Shown here piece after piece: positions 8,804-19,064 of a stretch of 64,000 nt of DNA. A program made the translations under genes and the position numbers. Where the stretch lies: positions 248,001-312,000 of the forward strand of contig CAVQAW010000008.1 of NCBI GenBank assembly GCA_963710535.1, in the 5' to 3' direction. The notes beneath the pieces are model-generated. The model was not told the origin of the DNA, did not search any database, and saw only the letters and a program-made list of their open reading frames with translations. Within the stretch, counting starts at the first letter, position 1. Each line of letters begins with the position of its first letter. The DNA is from Pelagihabitans sp963710535 (GTDB lineage Bacteria > Bacteroidota > Bacteroidia > Flavobacteriales > Flavobacteriaceae).

Positions 8804-10339
8804 TCACCCCAACCACCCTTCCCGATCCAAACTCCGATATTGAATGGCCTCAGCGATATGTGGGCCTTTGATGGCTTCCGTATGTTCCAGATCGGCAATG
8901 GTACGTGCCACTTTTAAGATCCTGTCATAAGCCCTTGCGGAGAGGTTGAGCCGTTCCATGGCATTTTTCAGAAGACTTTTTGATGGCGCATCGAGCCGAC
9001 AATATACCCTGATCTGTTTGCTGTTCATCTGGGCGTTGTAGTGCACATTTTCGAGACCTTCGAAGCGTTTGGTCTGTATTTCTCGGGCCGCGGTGACCCG
9101 TTGCCGAATTGCCACACTGCCCTCCCCTTTACGATCCTCCGACAATTTTTCAAAGGGCACGGGGGTCACTTCGATGTGGATGTCGATCCGATCCAAGAGC
9201 GGACCCGATATCTTGCCCAAATAGCGCTGCATTTCCATGGGGGAAGAGGTCACCGGGGCGTCTGGATCATTGAAATAGCCGGACGGACTCGGGTTCATGC
9301 TGGCCACGAGCATAAAACTGCTGGGATAGGTCACCGTGAACCTGGCCCTGCTTATCGTGACCTCCCTATCTTCCAAAGGCTGGCGCATCACTTCCAGCAC
9401 CCCCCTTTTGAATTCGGGCAGTTCATCCAAGAACAACACGCCATTATGCGAGAGGGATATCTCCCCGGGCTGGGGATAGGTGCCGCCACCGACCAGGGCG
9501 ACATCGCTGATTGTGTGGTGCGGACTCCGAAAGGGACGTTGGCTCATCAGCCCCATATTCTTGATCTTTCCGACCACACTATGGATTTTGGTGGTTTCGA
9601 GCGCTTCCTGCAAGGTCATCGGGGGCAATATCGAAGGCAATCGCTTGGCCAACATGGTCTTGCCCGCCCCGGGCGGACCGATCAAGATAATATTATGTCC
9701 CCCGGCAGCAGCAATCTCCATACAGCGCTTGGTACTTTCCTGCCCTTTGACATCGGAAAAATCAAATTCTGGAAAATCGAGGTTTTTGTAGAACTCCGCT
9801 TCAATGTCGACAATGGTTGGTTCCAGAGGTTCGCCCTTGTCGAAAAAAGAGGTCACTTCCGAAAGCCGCTCCACGCCGAACACCGTGAGTCCGGCTACTA
9901 TGGCCGCTTCCTTGGCATTTTCTTTGGGAAGGATAAATCCTTTGAATCCTTCTTGTGCCGCCTTGATCGCAATGGGCAAGGCCCCTTTAATAGGCTGTAG
10001 GCCGCCATCCAACGACAGTTCTCCCATAATGATGTATTCCTCCAAGCGCTCCGCTTTGATCTGCCCTGAAGCGGTAAGGATGCCCATCGCCAGGGTAAGA
10101 TCATAGGCAGAACCTTCTTTTCTGAGATCGGCCGGTGCCAGGTTCAGGGTAATTTTCTTTCCCGGAATCCGATAACCGTTGTTCGATAGTGCGGCGGCGA
10201 TGCGGTAGTTGCTTTCCTTGATGGCATTATCGGGCAAGCCCACCAAATGGTAGCCGATCCCGAGGTCAACGTTCACTTCAACGGTAATGGTGGTGGCCTC
10301 TACCCCGAATACGGCACTTCCGTATACTTTAGTGAGCAT
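8804..10339 (-). CDS. yifB: YifB/ComM family Mg-chelatase-like AAA+ ATPase
   Basis: 511 aa, the usual family length. N-terminal Lon-protease-like ChlI domain (residues 1-165: GYHLVGLPDNAIKES, NLAPADLRKEGSAYDL), Walker A GPPGAGKT near residue 220, Walker B VLFLDELPEF near 295, then sensor and C-terminal Mg-chelatase helical domain (LSARAYDRILKVARTIADLE). ComM in Vibrio is a hexameric helicase promoting branch migration in natural transformation; the role here is inferred from family. Starts ATG at 10339. The stop is followed directly by the repeat-flanked four-helix-bundle element. Confidence 0.93.
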   Translation of the reverse strand: MLTKVYGSAVFGVEATTITVEVNVDLGIGYHLVGLPDNAIKESNYRIAAALSNNGYRIPGKKITLNLAPADLRKEGSAYDLTLAMGILTASGQIKAERLEEYIIMGELSLDGGLQPIKGALPIAIKAAQEGFKGFILPKENAKEAAIVAGLTVFGVERLSEVTSFFDKGEPLEPTIVDIEAEFYKNLDFPEFDFSDVKGQESTKRCMEIAAAGGHNIILIGPPGAGKTMLAKRLPSILPPMTLQEALETTKIHSVVGKIKNMGLMSQRPFRSPHHTISDVALVGGGTYPQPGEISLSHNGVLFLDELPEFKRGVLEVMRQPLEDREVTISRARFTVTYPSSFMLVASMNPSPSGYFNDPDAPVTSSPMEMQRYLGKISGPLLDRIDIHIEVTPVPFEKLSEDRKGEGSVAIRQRVTAAREIQTKRFEGLENVHYNAQMNSKQIRVYCRLDAPSKSLLKNAMERLNLSARAYDRILKVARTIADLEHTEAIKGPHIAEAIQYRSLDREGWLG

Positions 10340-10468
10340 GTAGGCATGTTATTTATAGATATTGAAGATAACAATGCCGGCCGCACAAGACTTGCGGGGG
10401 TGATTGTATTTTGATAGGGCTTCTCGTTCTGAGGAATATTAAATTGAAAAAGCGGCATTTTCGCGGCC

Positions 10469-12238
10469 TCATTCCACCGTAATGGTTTCGGTCAAGGAAA
10501 TGGGTTTGCCGTAGGTCGTAAATCCTTCCAAAACGATTTCGTAGACGCCAGCCACGTCCGAGGTAAAGAATTCAAAAGTCACCTCCGGGACCGTAGCATT
10601 GATTTCCATTTGTGGCCACCAAAAGAGCTGGTACCTGAAGTCGGGTATTCGATCGTATTTTTCTTTGTCTTCAGGGGTGTATTGCTGCCGGTAATAGTTT
10701 TTCCTGGCGGTGGGCAAGGTCAGGTTTTGATGGCCGATATGGGTCATATCGAGTTGCTCCAAATAATCGCCGTTTACCGTTTCGATGACCACCATGCCCA
10801 CAAATCGCTTGGCCCCCATGGCCAGAGGATCTCTGAGGATGCTGATCTTTTCAATGGTTCTGGCATTGAATTCCAACAGGGCATTATGGTCGGGCACATA
10901 AACCCCATCCACCAACACCAAAGGCGGATCGTTGGTATATTCATTTTCGTATTTCTCCAAGGCCTCCCGCACCCAAAATGTGTAGTCTCCGTTTTCCAAA
11001 CGTTTGACCCATACATTCGGCACTACTTCCACCAAGGTCTCCCTCAAGGTCGGGAAACGTGTAAAATCATCCAACACCACCACCTCCGGAAGTCCACCAT
11101 CGAAAGGATCTAACGTATCGATGGATATGATCGAATCGGGCTTTACAAAATAATAACCGTTTTCTATCTGGTTATGCACACTGCGTTGCAAGATCTTCTT
11201 TTTGTCTTTGGGGCGGATTACGGCGTTTGAGAACCGTAGTTCACCATAATCCAAGGAAGACCGGGCTTTAAACGTTGTTTTATAGATACTGTCGGTATTG
11301 TTCGGAACTTGGGCCAAAATAAGGGGCGCGTCGTATGCTTTGTTCACATAGGTGTAGAATATTCCATGATCATCGGTAATCGCCGATTTTAACTGAAAGT
11401 CCTTTCCCGGGATGGAAATCACGACCGTTTCCCCCGCCACAGGCTTGTTTTGCCCATTGGTCAACGCTCCAAAAAAAAGTTCTCCACGCTGTTCGGGCAG
11501 GTAAATACTGTCGTTGACGCCTTGTGGGATGGTTTTTTTCGCATCAAGGTACTTGGATGTGAATTCCCGTGCATTCATGGACCTCCGGGGTGCCAAATCT
11601 TCCATTCGACGAACGCTGATTGAATATTTTCCGTATCCCAAAGGACCCCTGAAATTTTTTGGGGTCAAGAGCACCTTATCCCTTTTGCCGTAGCTTGTCC
11701 TTTCGGTAATCATTTGGATCGAGCGATCTTCGGCCAGGGCAGTCATGGTATCGGCTACCGACGGTTGCGGTCGGGACATCATGGTTTCTTGGGCTACCCG
11801 ATACGGATTGATGACCAAGAGATCGTCTTGAAACACTTGGTCGGTGCCCGCATTTTTCATCCATTGGGTATAGGCGATCAGTTTATAGTTGCCGGAAGGC
11901 ACCGTCACGGGAACAAAAAAATCGCCCTGTCCCCTGCCCCCTTCCAAACGTACCTTTTGGCGGAAAACAACCTGATGATCTTCTCCGACCAATTCCACAT
12001 AGGCCATACTACTGATATTGTCGAGTTTGTTCGTGGCCGCGTTCAAAACATAAATGCTATAGTACAGGTATTCCCCAGGAAACAACAATGCAGCACTGCC
12101 GTGCACATATATTTTTTCCAATGGGAGCTTTTTTAATGCCGCCAATTCCTCTTGGCTTTTGACAACGTATTGCGAAAAAAGCATGCCATGGCTTGTCAAA
12201 AACAAACTTAAGAGTAACAAGGTTCTGATTATCTTCAT
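10469..12238 (-). CDS. MG2-like / TonB-plug-like secreted protein
   Basis: 589 aa from the ATG at 12238 (MKIIRTLLLLSLFL); an in-frame ATG at 12259 would overlap the previous gene and add seven residues before the signal peptide. After the signal peptide comes an alpha-2-macroglobulin MG2-like beta domain (EKIYVHGSAALLFPGEYLYYSIYVL; VPSGNYKLIAYTQW). Later segments resemble a carboxypeptidase-regulatory domain (GETVVISIPGKDF) and a TonB plug remnant (PPLVLVDGVYVPDHN, IEKISILRD). This type of protein is encoded with TonB receptors and DUF4249 lipoproteins in Bacteroidota. It lies 8 bp after such a lipoprotein gene, so it is probably the third member of one outer-membrane complex operon. Substrate unknown. 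Confidence 0.75.
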   Translation of the reverse strand: MKIIRTLLLLSLFLTSHGMLFSQYVVKSQEELAALKKLPLEKIYVHGSAALLFPGEYLYYSIYVLNAATNKLDNISSMAYVELVGEDHQVVFRQKVRLEGGRGQGDFFVPVTVPSGNYKLIAYTQWMKNAGTDQVFQDDLLVINPYRVAQETMMSRPQPSVADTMTALAEDRSIQMITERTSYGKRDKVLLTPKNFRGPLGYGKYSISVRRMEDLAPRRSMNAREFTSKYLDAKKTIPQGVNDSIYLPEQRGELFFGALTNGQNKPVAGETVVISIPGKDFQLKSAITDDHGIFYTYVNKAYDAPLILAQVPNNTDSIYKTTFKARSSLDYGELRFSNAVIRPKDKKKILQRSVHNQIENGYYFVKPDSIISIDTLDPFDGGLPEVVVLDDFTRFPTLRETLVEVVPNVWVKRLENGDYTFWVREALEKYENEYTNDPPLVLVDGVYVPDHNALLEFNARTIEKISILRDPLAMGAKRFVGMVVIETVNGDYLEQLDMTHIGHQNLTLPTARKNYYRQQYTPEDKEKYDRIPDFRYQLFWWPQMEINATVPEVTFEFFTSDVAGVYEIVLEGFTTYGKPISLTETITVE

Positions 12239-12246
12239 CTTCCAAT

Positions 12247-13545
12247 TTATTCGATCCAAAAATCAGGTGCCGTTGGCGCACCCAATACAGTACAATCCCC
12301 ACAAGCGCGGTAGTTTATCAAATACGGACCAGGACAAGACCCCACCCCCTCCGTATTGAGGTCAAAATATGATATCAGGTTGATGTTGACCGATTCGACT
12401 ATCGAAAGCGGGCAAAGACCGCCCAACATACCGGTAAAACAATAAGACGTATGCTCCAAAGGCGGGGACCATGGAACGCACGGGATTGCAAATTCCGGAA
12501 GGGGCTCATTCGGGAAAAGGTCCGCATAGTTAAAGAACATCCTTTTTTCAGCTACCGCGGCGACTTCGAAAAAGCCAAGTACGTTTTTATTCGCCCTCTC
12601 TTCAACGCGAACATTGCCCTCCAGAATCCCCGGCTGAACCGATGAAAATATACTTTCATTGGAAGAGAAACTGTTCAAAGTCTTATAGAAATTATAAGCG
12701 TTTTGGGATTGAACGTATTGTTTTACAAGGATACTGTAGCGATGTGAAATAATATAATTCTCCCTATCCAGGAATCTTACCGGAAAGCGGGCAATCGTGT
12801 TTTCCTGTAAGTCGAGGGTCGTGGTCTGTATGATCGCACTGGAAGACTGTTTGCCGTAGCAAACCTTTCCCTCTTCTTGATCCCTTGAAATGATTTCCAG
12901 ATCATAGGTGATGGTGGGCAAGGCACAGGGATCGTAATTGGTCAGTTTAAAATCTTGTGGCTGCCACGATGGGGCGATGATCTTATACGATTCGTCGAAA
13001 GTGTACCGATAATACTTCGATTGCTGATCGTTGCCCCTGGCATCAAGATAGATGGTTACGCCTTCATCCCCAAGGGAATTGAATTCCCTTACCGCATATA
13101 AAGCGTCGATTTCGGCAACGCTGCCAAAGCTTTCCTCCGTGGAAACATAACTGGTGCCATCTGCCGTCACCACTGTCATGCGATACCCCACCCCAAGTTG
13201 TGCGGCAAAGGCGGTTTCCGATATATAGGATCCAGGTGAAGATTCCGCGAAACGATATACATTGCCGGAGGCATCGCTCACCGAAACCGTGGCATTTCGT
13301 TCAAAAACGATGTTGGGCACCCTAGGCCTCAGGGGATATACCGGGTCATAAATGCTGTCCTCGACATTGACCACCGCAAAATCGGCAGGACGGCTCAACA
13401 ATATTTTTTGTGGCTTCAATTCATTGGTCAAGGTGGCCTCAACAATCAGCGCGCCCCCAGTATCGAGTTGTACCGACTTCACATCATAGGGCTCTATGCA
13501 AGAGACCAACAATAAAATCAGGAGGTATGTAAAAACAGCTTTCAT
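12247..13545 (-). CDS. DUF4249 family lipoprotein
   Basis: 432 aa from the ATG at 13545; a further in-frame ATG at 13587 would put 14 charged residues before the signal peptide. Lipoprotein signal MKAVFTYLLILLLVSC, then the family's N-terminal Ig-like domain (ALIVEATLTNELKPQKILLSR, NATVSVSDASGNVYRF, GSYISETAFAAQLGVGYRM) and a Cys-containing C-terminal domain (SYCFTGMLGGLCPLS, YRACGDCTVLGAP). DUF4249 lipoproteins accompany TonB receptors in Bacteroidota and are thought to be surface-exposed partners. Gene order receptor-lipoprotein-MG2 protein with short gaps (57 and 8 bp) indicates one operon. Confidence 0.88.
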   Translation of the reverse strand: MKAVFTYLLILLLVSCIEPYDVKSVQLDTGGALIVEATLTNELKPQKILLSRPADFAVVNVEDSIYDPVYPLRPRVPNIVFERNATVSVSDASGNVYRFAESSPGSYISETAFAAQLGVGYRMTVVTADGTSYVSTEESFGSVAEIDALYAVREFNSLGDEGVTIYLDARGNDQQSKYYRYTFDESYKIIAPSWQPQDFKLTNYDPCALPTITYDLEIISRDQEEGKVCYGKQSSSAIIQTTTLDLQENTIARFPVRFLDRENYIISHRYSILVKQYVQSQNAYNFYKTLNSFSSNESIFSSVQPGILEGNVRVEERANKNVLGFFEVAAVAEKRMFFNYADLFPNEPLPEFAIPCVPWSPPLEHTSYCFTGMLGGLCPLSIVESVNINLISYFDLNTEGVGSCPGPYLINYRACGDCTVLGAPTAPDFWIE

Positions 13546-13602
13546 TTTATTACGCTTACGATAGGTTTGATAGGCCGCCAATGCCAATTTTCATCCTTGA
13601 AA

Positions 13603-16428
13603 TCAAAATTTAAAATTATACGTTATGGAGGGAATGGGAATCGCAAAAATAGAACTTTGCAAGGCCTTCACCTCCCCTCCCTCTGTCACAAAAAATACCG
13701 AATAGGGATTATTCCTGCCCAATACGTTGTAAACCGAAATGGTCCAGAAACTATGGGCAAATTTTTTGATCTTATGGTTTCCTTCTATATTGATGCCCAC
13801 ATCCAAGCGATAAAAATCAGGTATCCTGAACGCGTTCCTGTTGCTGAAATAAACATATTCCGCATTGTTGAACTGATAAGTGCCTATGGGAAAGGTCACG
13901 GGCCGTCCGGTCTGATATACAAAATTGGCGGACACACTGTAACGCCGGGTGAATTTGTAGTTCGCTATGAGGCTGATATCATGGGGCTTATCAAAATTCG
14001 ATGGAAAATATTTTCCATTATTGATCCTTTCCTCGTTGAATTCACTGTCGAACTTGATCAGCGAACGCGAATAGGTATATCCCAACCACCCATTTAATCT
14101 GCCCTTGTTTTTTCGTAATAGGAATTCGACCCCATACGATTTTCCCTCTCCCTGAAGCACCTCGGTCTCTAGGGTCTCATTTAACAATATTTGGGCGCCG
14201 GTTTTAAAATCTAGCACATTGTTGGCACTTTTGTAATAGCCTTCCAAACTGATTTCATATTCGTTTTCCTTCAGGTTTTGATAGATGCCAAGCGAAAACT
14301 GATTTCCCCTTTGAGGTTTGATATTGGTATCGGAAAGTTTCCAGGTGTCGATGGGCGATACCGTTGTGTTGTTGGAAAGGGTATGTATGAATTGATAGCC
14401 ATTATTAAAACTGGCCTTTAAGGAAAGGTCGGGCCGTAAAAAATACCTGGCCGATGTCCTGACTTCAGCTCCGCCATATGTCTTTATGACGGCATTGCTG
14501 CCATATTCCTTCGTATCGATAAGGTTTTCAGCGTTTCTCGGCAATCCTTCCGCATAAATACGTTGTTCCGAAGGGCCCAGGGCCGCAAAGAAGGCATACC
14601 GCAGGCCTAGATCGAAAACCAAACGGTCATTGACCTTCAGTTCATCCGAAAGAAACAGGGCCGACTCCAAAGCCGATTCTTTTGCGATGGAACGTTCCAG
14701 AACGATACTATTTGGTCCTTCTGGCGAAATTTCACCCGGATTCACCCTATAATATTTGGCAGAAACCCCATAGGCAAAGGTATGATGTTCATTATATAGT
14801 TTTATTAGCTTTAATTTCAGTTCGGTTTCATCAATTTGATACCCCAGTGCAAAATCGTTGTTCGAGCGGCCATCGTAGGCGATATTGAAACGATATTGGC
14901 TATTGGCCAGAAGGATAGTGCCGGTATTCTTTTCGTTGATCTTCCGGTCCCAATGAAGTGAAAACCCCCGATTGCTATACTTGTAAAGGGAATCGGATGT
15001 GATACTGAAGGCATCCCTGCTATAATATGCCGTGGCCCCAAGGTCATTGTCAGTGTTCAAGTGATGGTCGTACTTGATAATGCCATCATAAAAAGAGGCA
15101 TTACTGTTTTTTAAGGATTCCTCATCCAGGGACCGCAGTATCCAGTCGGTATAAGCGCCCCTCCCCCCCAGGATCAGGGAAGACTTATCTTTTTCGATGG
15201 GTATTTCCAGTGCTACGTTGGCCGTGACGGGTCCGATGGAGGCTTCTCCCGCAAATTTTTCCACATTGCCTTTTTTGGACTCAATATCAAAAACGGAAGA
15301 GAGTCTACCCCCGTATTCGGCCGGAATGTTGCCCTTGTATATAGCCACCCCCCTAGTTGTAAATGGATTGATCGCCGGAAAAATCCCAAAAAAGTGGGTG
15401 GGATTATAAATCACGGCATCATCCAGCAAAATCAGATTTTGATCGGTCTTGCCCCCGCGCACGTTAAACCCCGTGGCCCCTTCCCCTGCGGTGGTGATGC
15501 CCGGTAAGGTGGTGGCCACCCTGAGCACATCACGCTCCCCGAGGACCAATGGAATGTTCTTGGAGGCTTCCGAGTCGATTTGCGTGGTGCCCGTGTTGGC
15601 CTGTTCTACATTCTTGGCGGCATCGGCCTGAACCACCACTTCTTCCAATTGTTCCAAACTTTCCGAAAGATCAAAATCGAGAATACCGTTGTTATAGATG
15701 ACCACTTCACGTTCGGATGACTGTATTCCCATCGAACTCGTGCGTAATCTATTGGATCCGGCAGACAAGTCGATCGCATAGTAACCCTTTGCATCGGTTA
15801 CGGTTCCGATGCCCTTCCCCAGCAGCAATATGGATAGATCTGGGATGGGTTCTCCGGTGTTTCGGTTTCTTACATATCCTTCCAACCGATAGTTCAGGGA
15901 AGTGTTGTTGGCATCGGCCTTTCCTATCATCACGGTTTCCATGATCGTTCTATCGGAGCTGTTTTCGGGATTGTAAAATACCGGATTGATCTCCGATTTT
16001 TGGACAGACGCGGCATCTTTAACGATTGAACTATCCTTCTGGCCAAAAAAACCTGCTGGCAAATCATCATAGATGATGGTATGTTGGGTCAGAATCACTT
16101 TATCCCCGTCCAGCAAATAGAAATTGAGTTGGGTATCCTTTAAAAGTTCCGTAAGAATGGCGTATAGTGTTGCATCGGTAAAATTACCCGAAACCTTTTC
16201 ATCGCCCAACCAATCCGTAATATAATAAAATCTTAGGTCCGCTTTTTCCTCGATCAGCTCAAAAACTGTTGCCAAGGTCGCTTGCTCAAAAGCGATTGAA
16301 ATTTCTTGAGGATGATCTTGGGCCCGCAAAGAGGGCAGGTACAAAAAGAGAAGGCAACAAAGAATTTTAATCCTGCCCCATACGCTTGACCCTGGTCCCA
16401 AAAATTGCTTTATAAAATCGTTGTTCAA
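13603..16428 (-). CDS. TonB-dependent outer-membrane receptor with STN and carboxypeptidase-regulatory domains
   Basis: 941 aa. Domains in order: signal/anchor segment (KILCCLLFLYLPSLRAQ), a secretin/TonB short N-terminal (STN) domain at about 40-115 (ISIAFEQATLATVFELIEE), a CarboxypepD_reg-like domain at about 180-260 (LEGYVRNRNTGEPIPDLSIL), a plug domain (GFNVRGGKTDQNLILLDD) at about 300-400 and a beta-barrel ending in an aromatic strand (PSITYNFKF). STN domains usually contact FecR-type anti-sigma factors, yet none is adjacent. First gene of a three-gene operon with the DUF4249 lipoprotein and MG2-like protein. It likely imports or binds an unidentified substrate at the outer membrane. Confidence 0.9.
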   Translation of the reverse strand: MNNDFIKQFLGPGSSVWGRIKILCCLLFLYLPSLRAQDHPQEISIAFEQATLATVFELIEEKADLRFYYITDWLGDEKVSGNFTDATLYAILTELLKDTQLNFYLLDGDKVILTQHTIIYDDLPAGFFGQKDSSIVKDAASVQKSEINPVFYNPENSSDRTIMETVMIGKADANNTSLNYRLEGYVRNRNTGEPIPDLSILLLGKGIGTVTDAKGYYAIDLSAGSNRLRTSSMGIQSSEREVVIYNNGILDFDLSESLEQLEEVVVQADAAKNVEQANTGTTQIDSEASKNIPLVLGERDVLRVATTLPGITTAGEGATGFNVRGGKTDQNLILLDDAVIYNPTHFFGIFPAINPFTTRGVAIYKGNIPAEYGGRLSSVFDIESKKGNVEKFAGEASIGPVTANVALEIPIEKDKSSLILGGRGAYTDWILRSLDEESLKNSNASFYDGIIKYDHHLNTDNDLGATAYYSRDAFSITSDSLYKYSNRGFSLHWDRKINEKNTGTILLANSQYRFNIAYDGRSNNDFALGYQIDETELKLKLIKLYNEHHTFAYGVSAKYYRVNPGEISPEGPNSIVLERSIAKESALESALFLSDELKVNDRLVFDLGLRYAFFAALGPSEQRIYAEGLPRNAENLIDTKEYGSNAVIKTYGGAEVRTSARYFLRPDLSLKASFNNGYQFIHTLSNNTTVSPIDTWKLSDTNIKPQRGNQFSLGIYQNLKENEYEISLEGYYKSANNVLDFKTGAQILLNETLETEVLQGEGKSYGVEFLLRKNKGRLNGWLGYTYSRSLIKFDSEFNEERINNGKYFPSNFDKPHDISLIANYKFTRRYSVSANFVYQTGRPVTFPIGTYQFNNAEYVYFSNRNAFRIPDFYRLDVGINIEGNHKIKKFAHSFWTISVYNVLGRNNPYSVFFVTEGGEVKALQSSIFAIPIPSITYNFKF

Positions 16429-16581
16429 AGATGATCCATTCGGATTGCTGATTCGCTATCAAGCAATTTAAACAAAAAAAACGGATCATCAGATCTGTGG
16501 CATAGTTAGGGCGGACTAATTGAATTATTTATGGATTATCCTATTGGATTAAATTTGACAAGTGCCTGGCCCGACCCCTGC

Positions 16582-18981
16582 CTATTGGCCCTCCGGTTTA
16601 AAGGTCAGCACCGATTCGGCGGTTTCCTCTATTTCTTTTTGGTTCAACATCATTTTACGGAACTTGCCCTGAACGTACATCTCGGCCTGATCTTCATAGT
16701 GCTTGCTGAAAGGGTTGCCCGATTGCCCCGTGGGCAGAATACTCATGCTGTTTTCCACGTCCGAGAAGTCAATGACGCGTCTGGTTGAAGGACCGGAACC
16801 TACCTTATATTCGAGGCTGCCATCATAGCCGAAGTTCATATTGTTGATGACTTCCCTGCTGCCTTCGACGGGAAACGGACCTACATTGAAAAATGACCGC
16901 AGCGCCTTTACCTGCCCGATGGGATGGCCATGTTCCAAGGTATGTACTTTGTTCCAGGTCCAACTTTCCGGATCGGGCCCGAATGCCGCTTCCAGGTCGG
17001 TCAGGGTTTGTTGGAAAGCCAACATTACGATGTCTTGTTCGGTCTCTTTTTTCTCCGGAGTGCTGACATCATCCCACCATACCGACGCTGGCTTATGGGC
17101 CATTGGGGCAATCAACCGCTTCAGAAAGTGGGTGTTCATGAATTGGCCGAACAGTGCTTCTCCCAATTCATCTTTAAATGTATTTTCAAGATAATGGTAG
17201 ACCCAGCCCGAAAAAATCGTGGCTTCAACGCTGTTCAAGGGATAGTCACCCTGCCATGTGGTCAAACGGTCGAGCAGCTTCGCCTCTTCATCGGTAAGTT
17301 GTTTCACATTGATGGCTTTGGCCAGATCTTTGGCCACGGATGGATTGACCGAGGAGGTAACATCATTGATCATTTTACCGACGGCCTCACGGTCCCAATC
17401 GTTTTTGGCATCCAACAGACCTACGATTCGTTTCGCGCGGTCTTCGGGCAAATAGTACCCTGGATATAGCATGCCCGCAATGGAATCGGGCTGGTTGTTC
17501 GCGGAATACACGTAATGCCAAGGCGGATTGATCGCCTGTGGGTTCTGGGAAAAATCGAGATAGTCCTTGTTTGGGGATAGTCCGGAATTTGCGTTTTGCA
17601 CAAACTTGGTATTTACGCTATCGGGAATTTGATATAGGGTAGCGGTCGCCCACCAGGCCACATTGCCTTCAGCATCCCCGTACATGATGTTCAGACCGGG
17701 CCCATGGATTTTCGGCAATGCACTTTGGAATGCTTCGAGGTCTTCCGCGTGCGACAGGTCGTAAAGCGCTTCCATGACCTTATTTTCATGATGGGTATAA
17801 ATCCACCACATGGAGATGGGCCTATCACCTGTGATCTGATCGGCTATGCCGTTCAATACCGGGCCGTTTTTAGTTTTCTTGAAGGTGAAGTTGATATCCT
17901 CGCCATCCTTCACTTTGATGGTTTTGGTCACATATTGGTAGGGGACCCAGGTGTCGTTCCAGCGATATAGGGTGCTGTCTGTGGGATGGGGCTCTTCATA
18001 GTAAAAGTCAACGTCGTCGTTCTCGAACATGGTCATGCCATAGGCCAATTTTGTGTTATGGCCCAACAGGGCAAACGGAACCCCGCCCAAGTGATATCCA
18101 TATTTTTCATAGGTGGGGGTGTTCAAGTGTGCTTCGTACCATACAGAGGGTTGTGAAAACCCTATATGGGGGTCGTTCGCGAAGATAACTTTCCCATTCT
18201 TGGTTTTTTCAGGGGCGATGACCCAACTATTGCTGCCCTCAAACAAAGGAATGGATAGGTCCTTAAGTGTTTGCATCACCGAGGCGGTCATGGTGTTGGC
18301 CACGGTGTCGATGGCCATTGGGTTATAATTTTTGATCCATACGGTATTGGGATCCACATTGATTTCAAGATCCACCAAATAAGCGGGACCCAATTTGTCG
18401 TGGATTTCTGTGAGCAAAGGATCGGTTTTATGGCCCATGGCAAAATTAAAGGCCATATATCCCATGATATTATAAATGTCCTTCAGTTCGAACGCTTCCT
18501 TCTCGATACCGGTCAAATAAAATTCCACCGGGGTTGAACCATCTTCCAAAAACTGGTTGATGCCTTCCAGATAGGCTGTCGAATACTGCACCGAAGGACT
18601 ATTGGGGTCAAGGGCGTCAACAATGGCCACAGAGGCATCATCAATGCCCAAGGCAATGAAAAATCGATCGTTTTGGGTTGCAACTTCTCCAAAGACTTCC
18701 GACAATCGGCCCGGGGCAATTCGCCGTAAAAGTTCCATCTGCCAAAGTCGATCTTGGGCATGGACATATCCCAGCGCACGAAAAGCATCCGCTTCGTTTT
18801 GGGCATAGATATGGGGAACTCCGTAGGTGTCGAAGTACACTTTGACTTCTTCCTTATTGTTCCGCAGTACTTTTTCCCCACTATATTCGGGTTTGTGGGT
18901 ATAGACGAATATGCCTGAAATCAATGCCAAAATTCCCAACAGGGCAAGTAGGGACCAGCCGACGATTTTTAAAAATCTCAT
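16582..18981 (-). CDS. Penicillin acylase family protein (Ntn hydrolase)
   Basis: 799 aa. One N-terminal membrane segment (residues 5-27) anchors or exports it. The alpha-chain signature AYVHAQDRLWQMEL appears here as GYVHAQDRLWQM; the autocleavage/nucleophile region is EGSNSWVIAPEKT near residue 250, with Ser at the start of the beta chain; NDPHIG follows as expected. Such enzymes hydrolyse amide bonds of penicillins, acyl-homoserine lactones or related amides; the natural substrate is not visible. Flanked by the TonB operon downstream and dsbD upstream on the same strand, with gaps of 83-153 bp, so probably its own transcript. Confidence 0.92.
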   Translation of the reverse strand: MRFLKIVGWSLLALLGILALISGIFVYTHKPEYSGEKVLRNNKEEVKVYFDTYGVPHIYAQNEADAFRALGYVHAQDRLWQMELLRRIAPGRLSEVFGEVATQNDRFFIALGIDDASVAIVDALDPNSPSVQYSTAYLEGINQFLEDGSTPVEFYLTGIEKEAFELKDIYNIMGYMAFNFAMGHKTDPLLTEIHDKLGPAYLVDLEINVDPNTVWIKNYNPMAIDTVANTMTASVMQTLKDLSIPLFEGSNSWVIAPEKTKNGKVIFANDPHIGFSQPSVWYEAHLNTPTYEKYGYHLGGVPFALLGHNTKLAYGMTMFENDDVDFYYEEPHPTDSTLYRWNDTWVPYQYVTKTIKVKDGEDINFTFKKTKNGPVLNGIADQITGDRPISMWWIYTHHENKVMEALYDLSHAEDLEAFQSALPKIHGPGLNIMYGDAEGNVAWWATATLYQIPDSVNTKFVQNANSGLSPNKDYLDFSQNPQAINPPWHYVYSANNQPDSIAGMLYPGYYLPEDRAKRIVGLLDAKNDWDREAVGKMINDVTSSVNPSVAKDLAKAINVKQLTDEEAKLLDRLTTWQGDYPLNSVEATIFSGWVYHYLENTFKDELGEALFGQFMNTHFLKRLIAPMAHKPASVWWDDVSTPEKKETEQDIVMLAFQQTLTDLEAAFGPDPESWTWNKVHTLEHGHPIGQVKALRSFFNVGPFPVEGSREVINNMNFGYDGSLEYKVGSGPSTRRVIDFSDVENSMSILPTGQSGNPFSKHYEDQAEMYVQGKFRKMMLNQKEIEETAESVLTFKPEGQ

Positions 18982-19064
18982 AGTAGAAAGATATTGACGA
19001 AAGATAGGATTTTTAAATAATTCTTGGCAATGACAGAGAGCCTAAAAATGAATGCCTGGGAAAT

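Noticed and set aside
9041..10000. 319-codon plus-strand frame opposite yifB
   Set aside because: No start context or family match, and it runs antisense through the AAA+ domain.
13567..14097. 176-codon plus-strand frame under the TonB receptor 3' end
   Set aside because: Antisense to beta-barrel strands; no start signals or homology.
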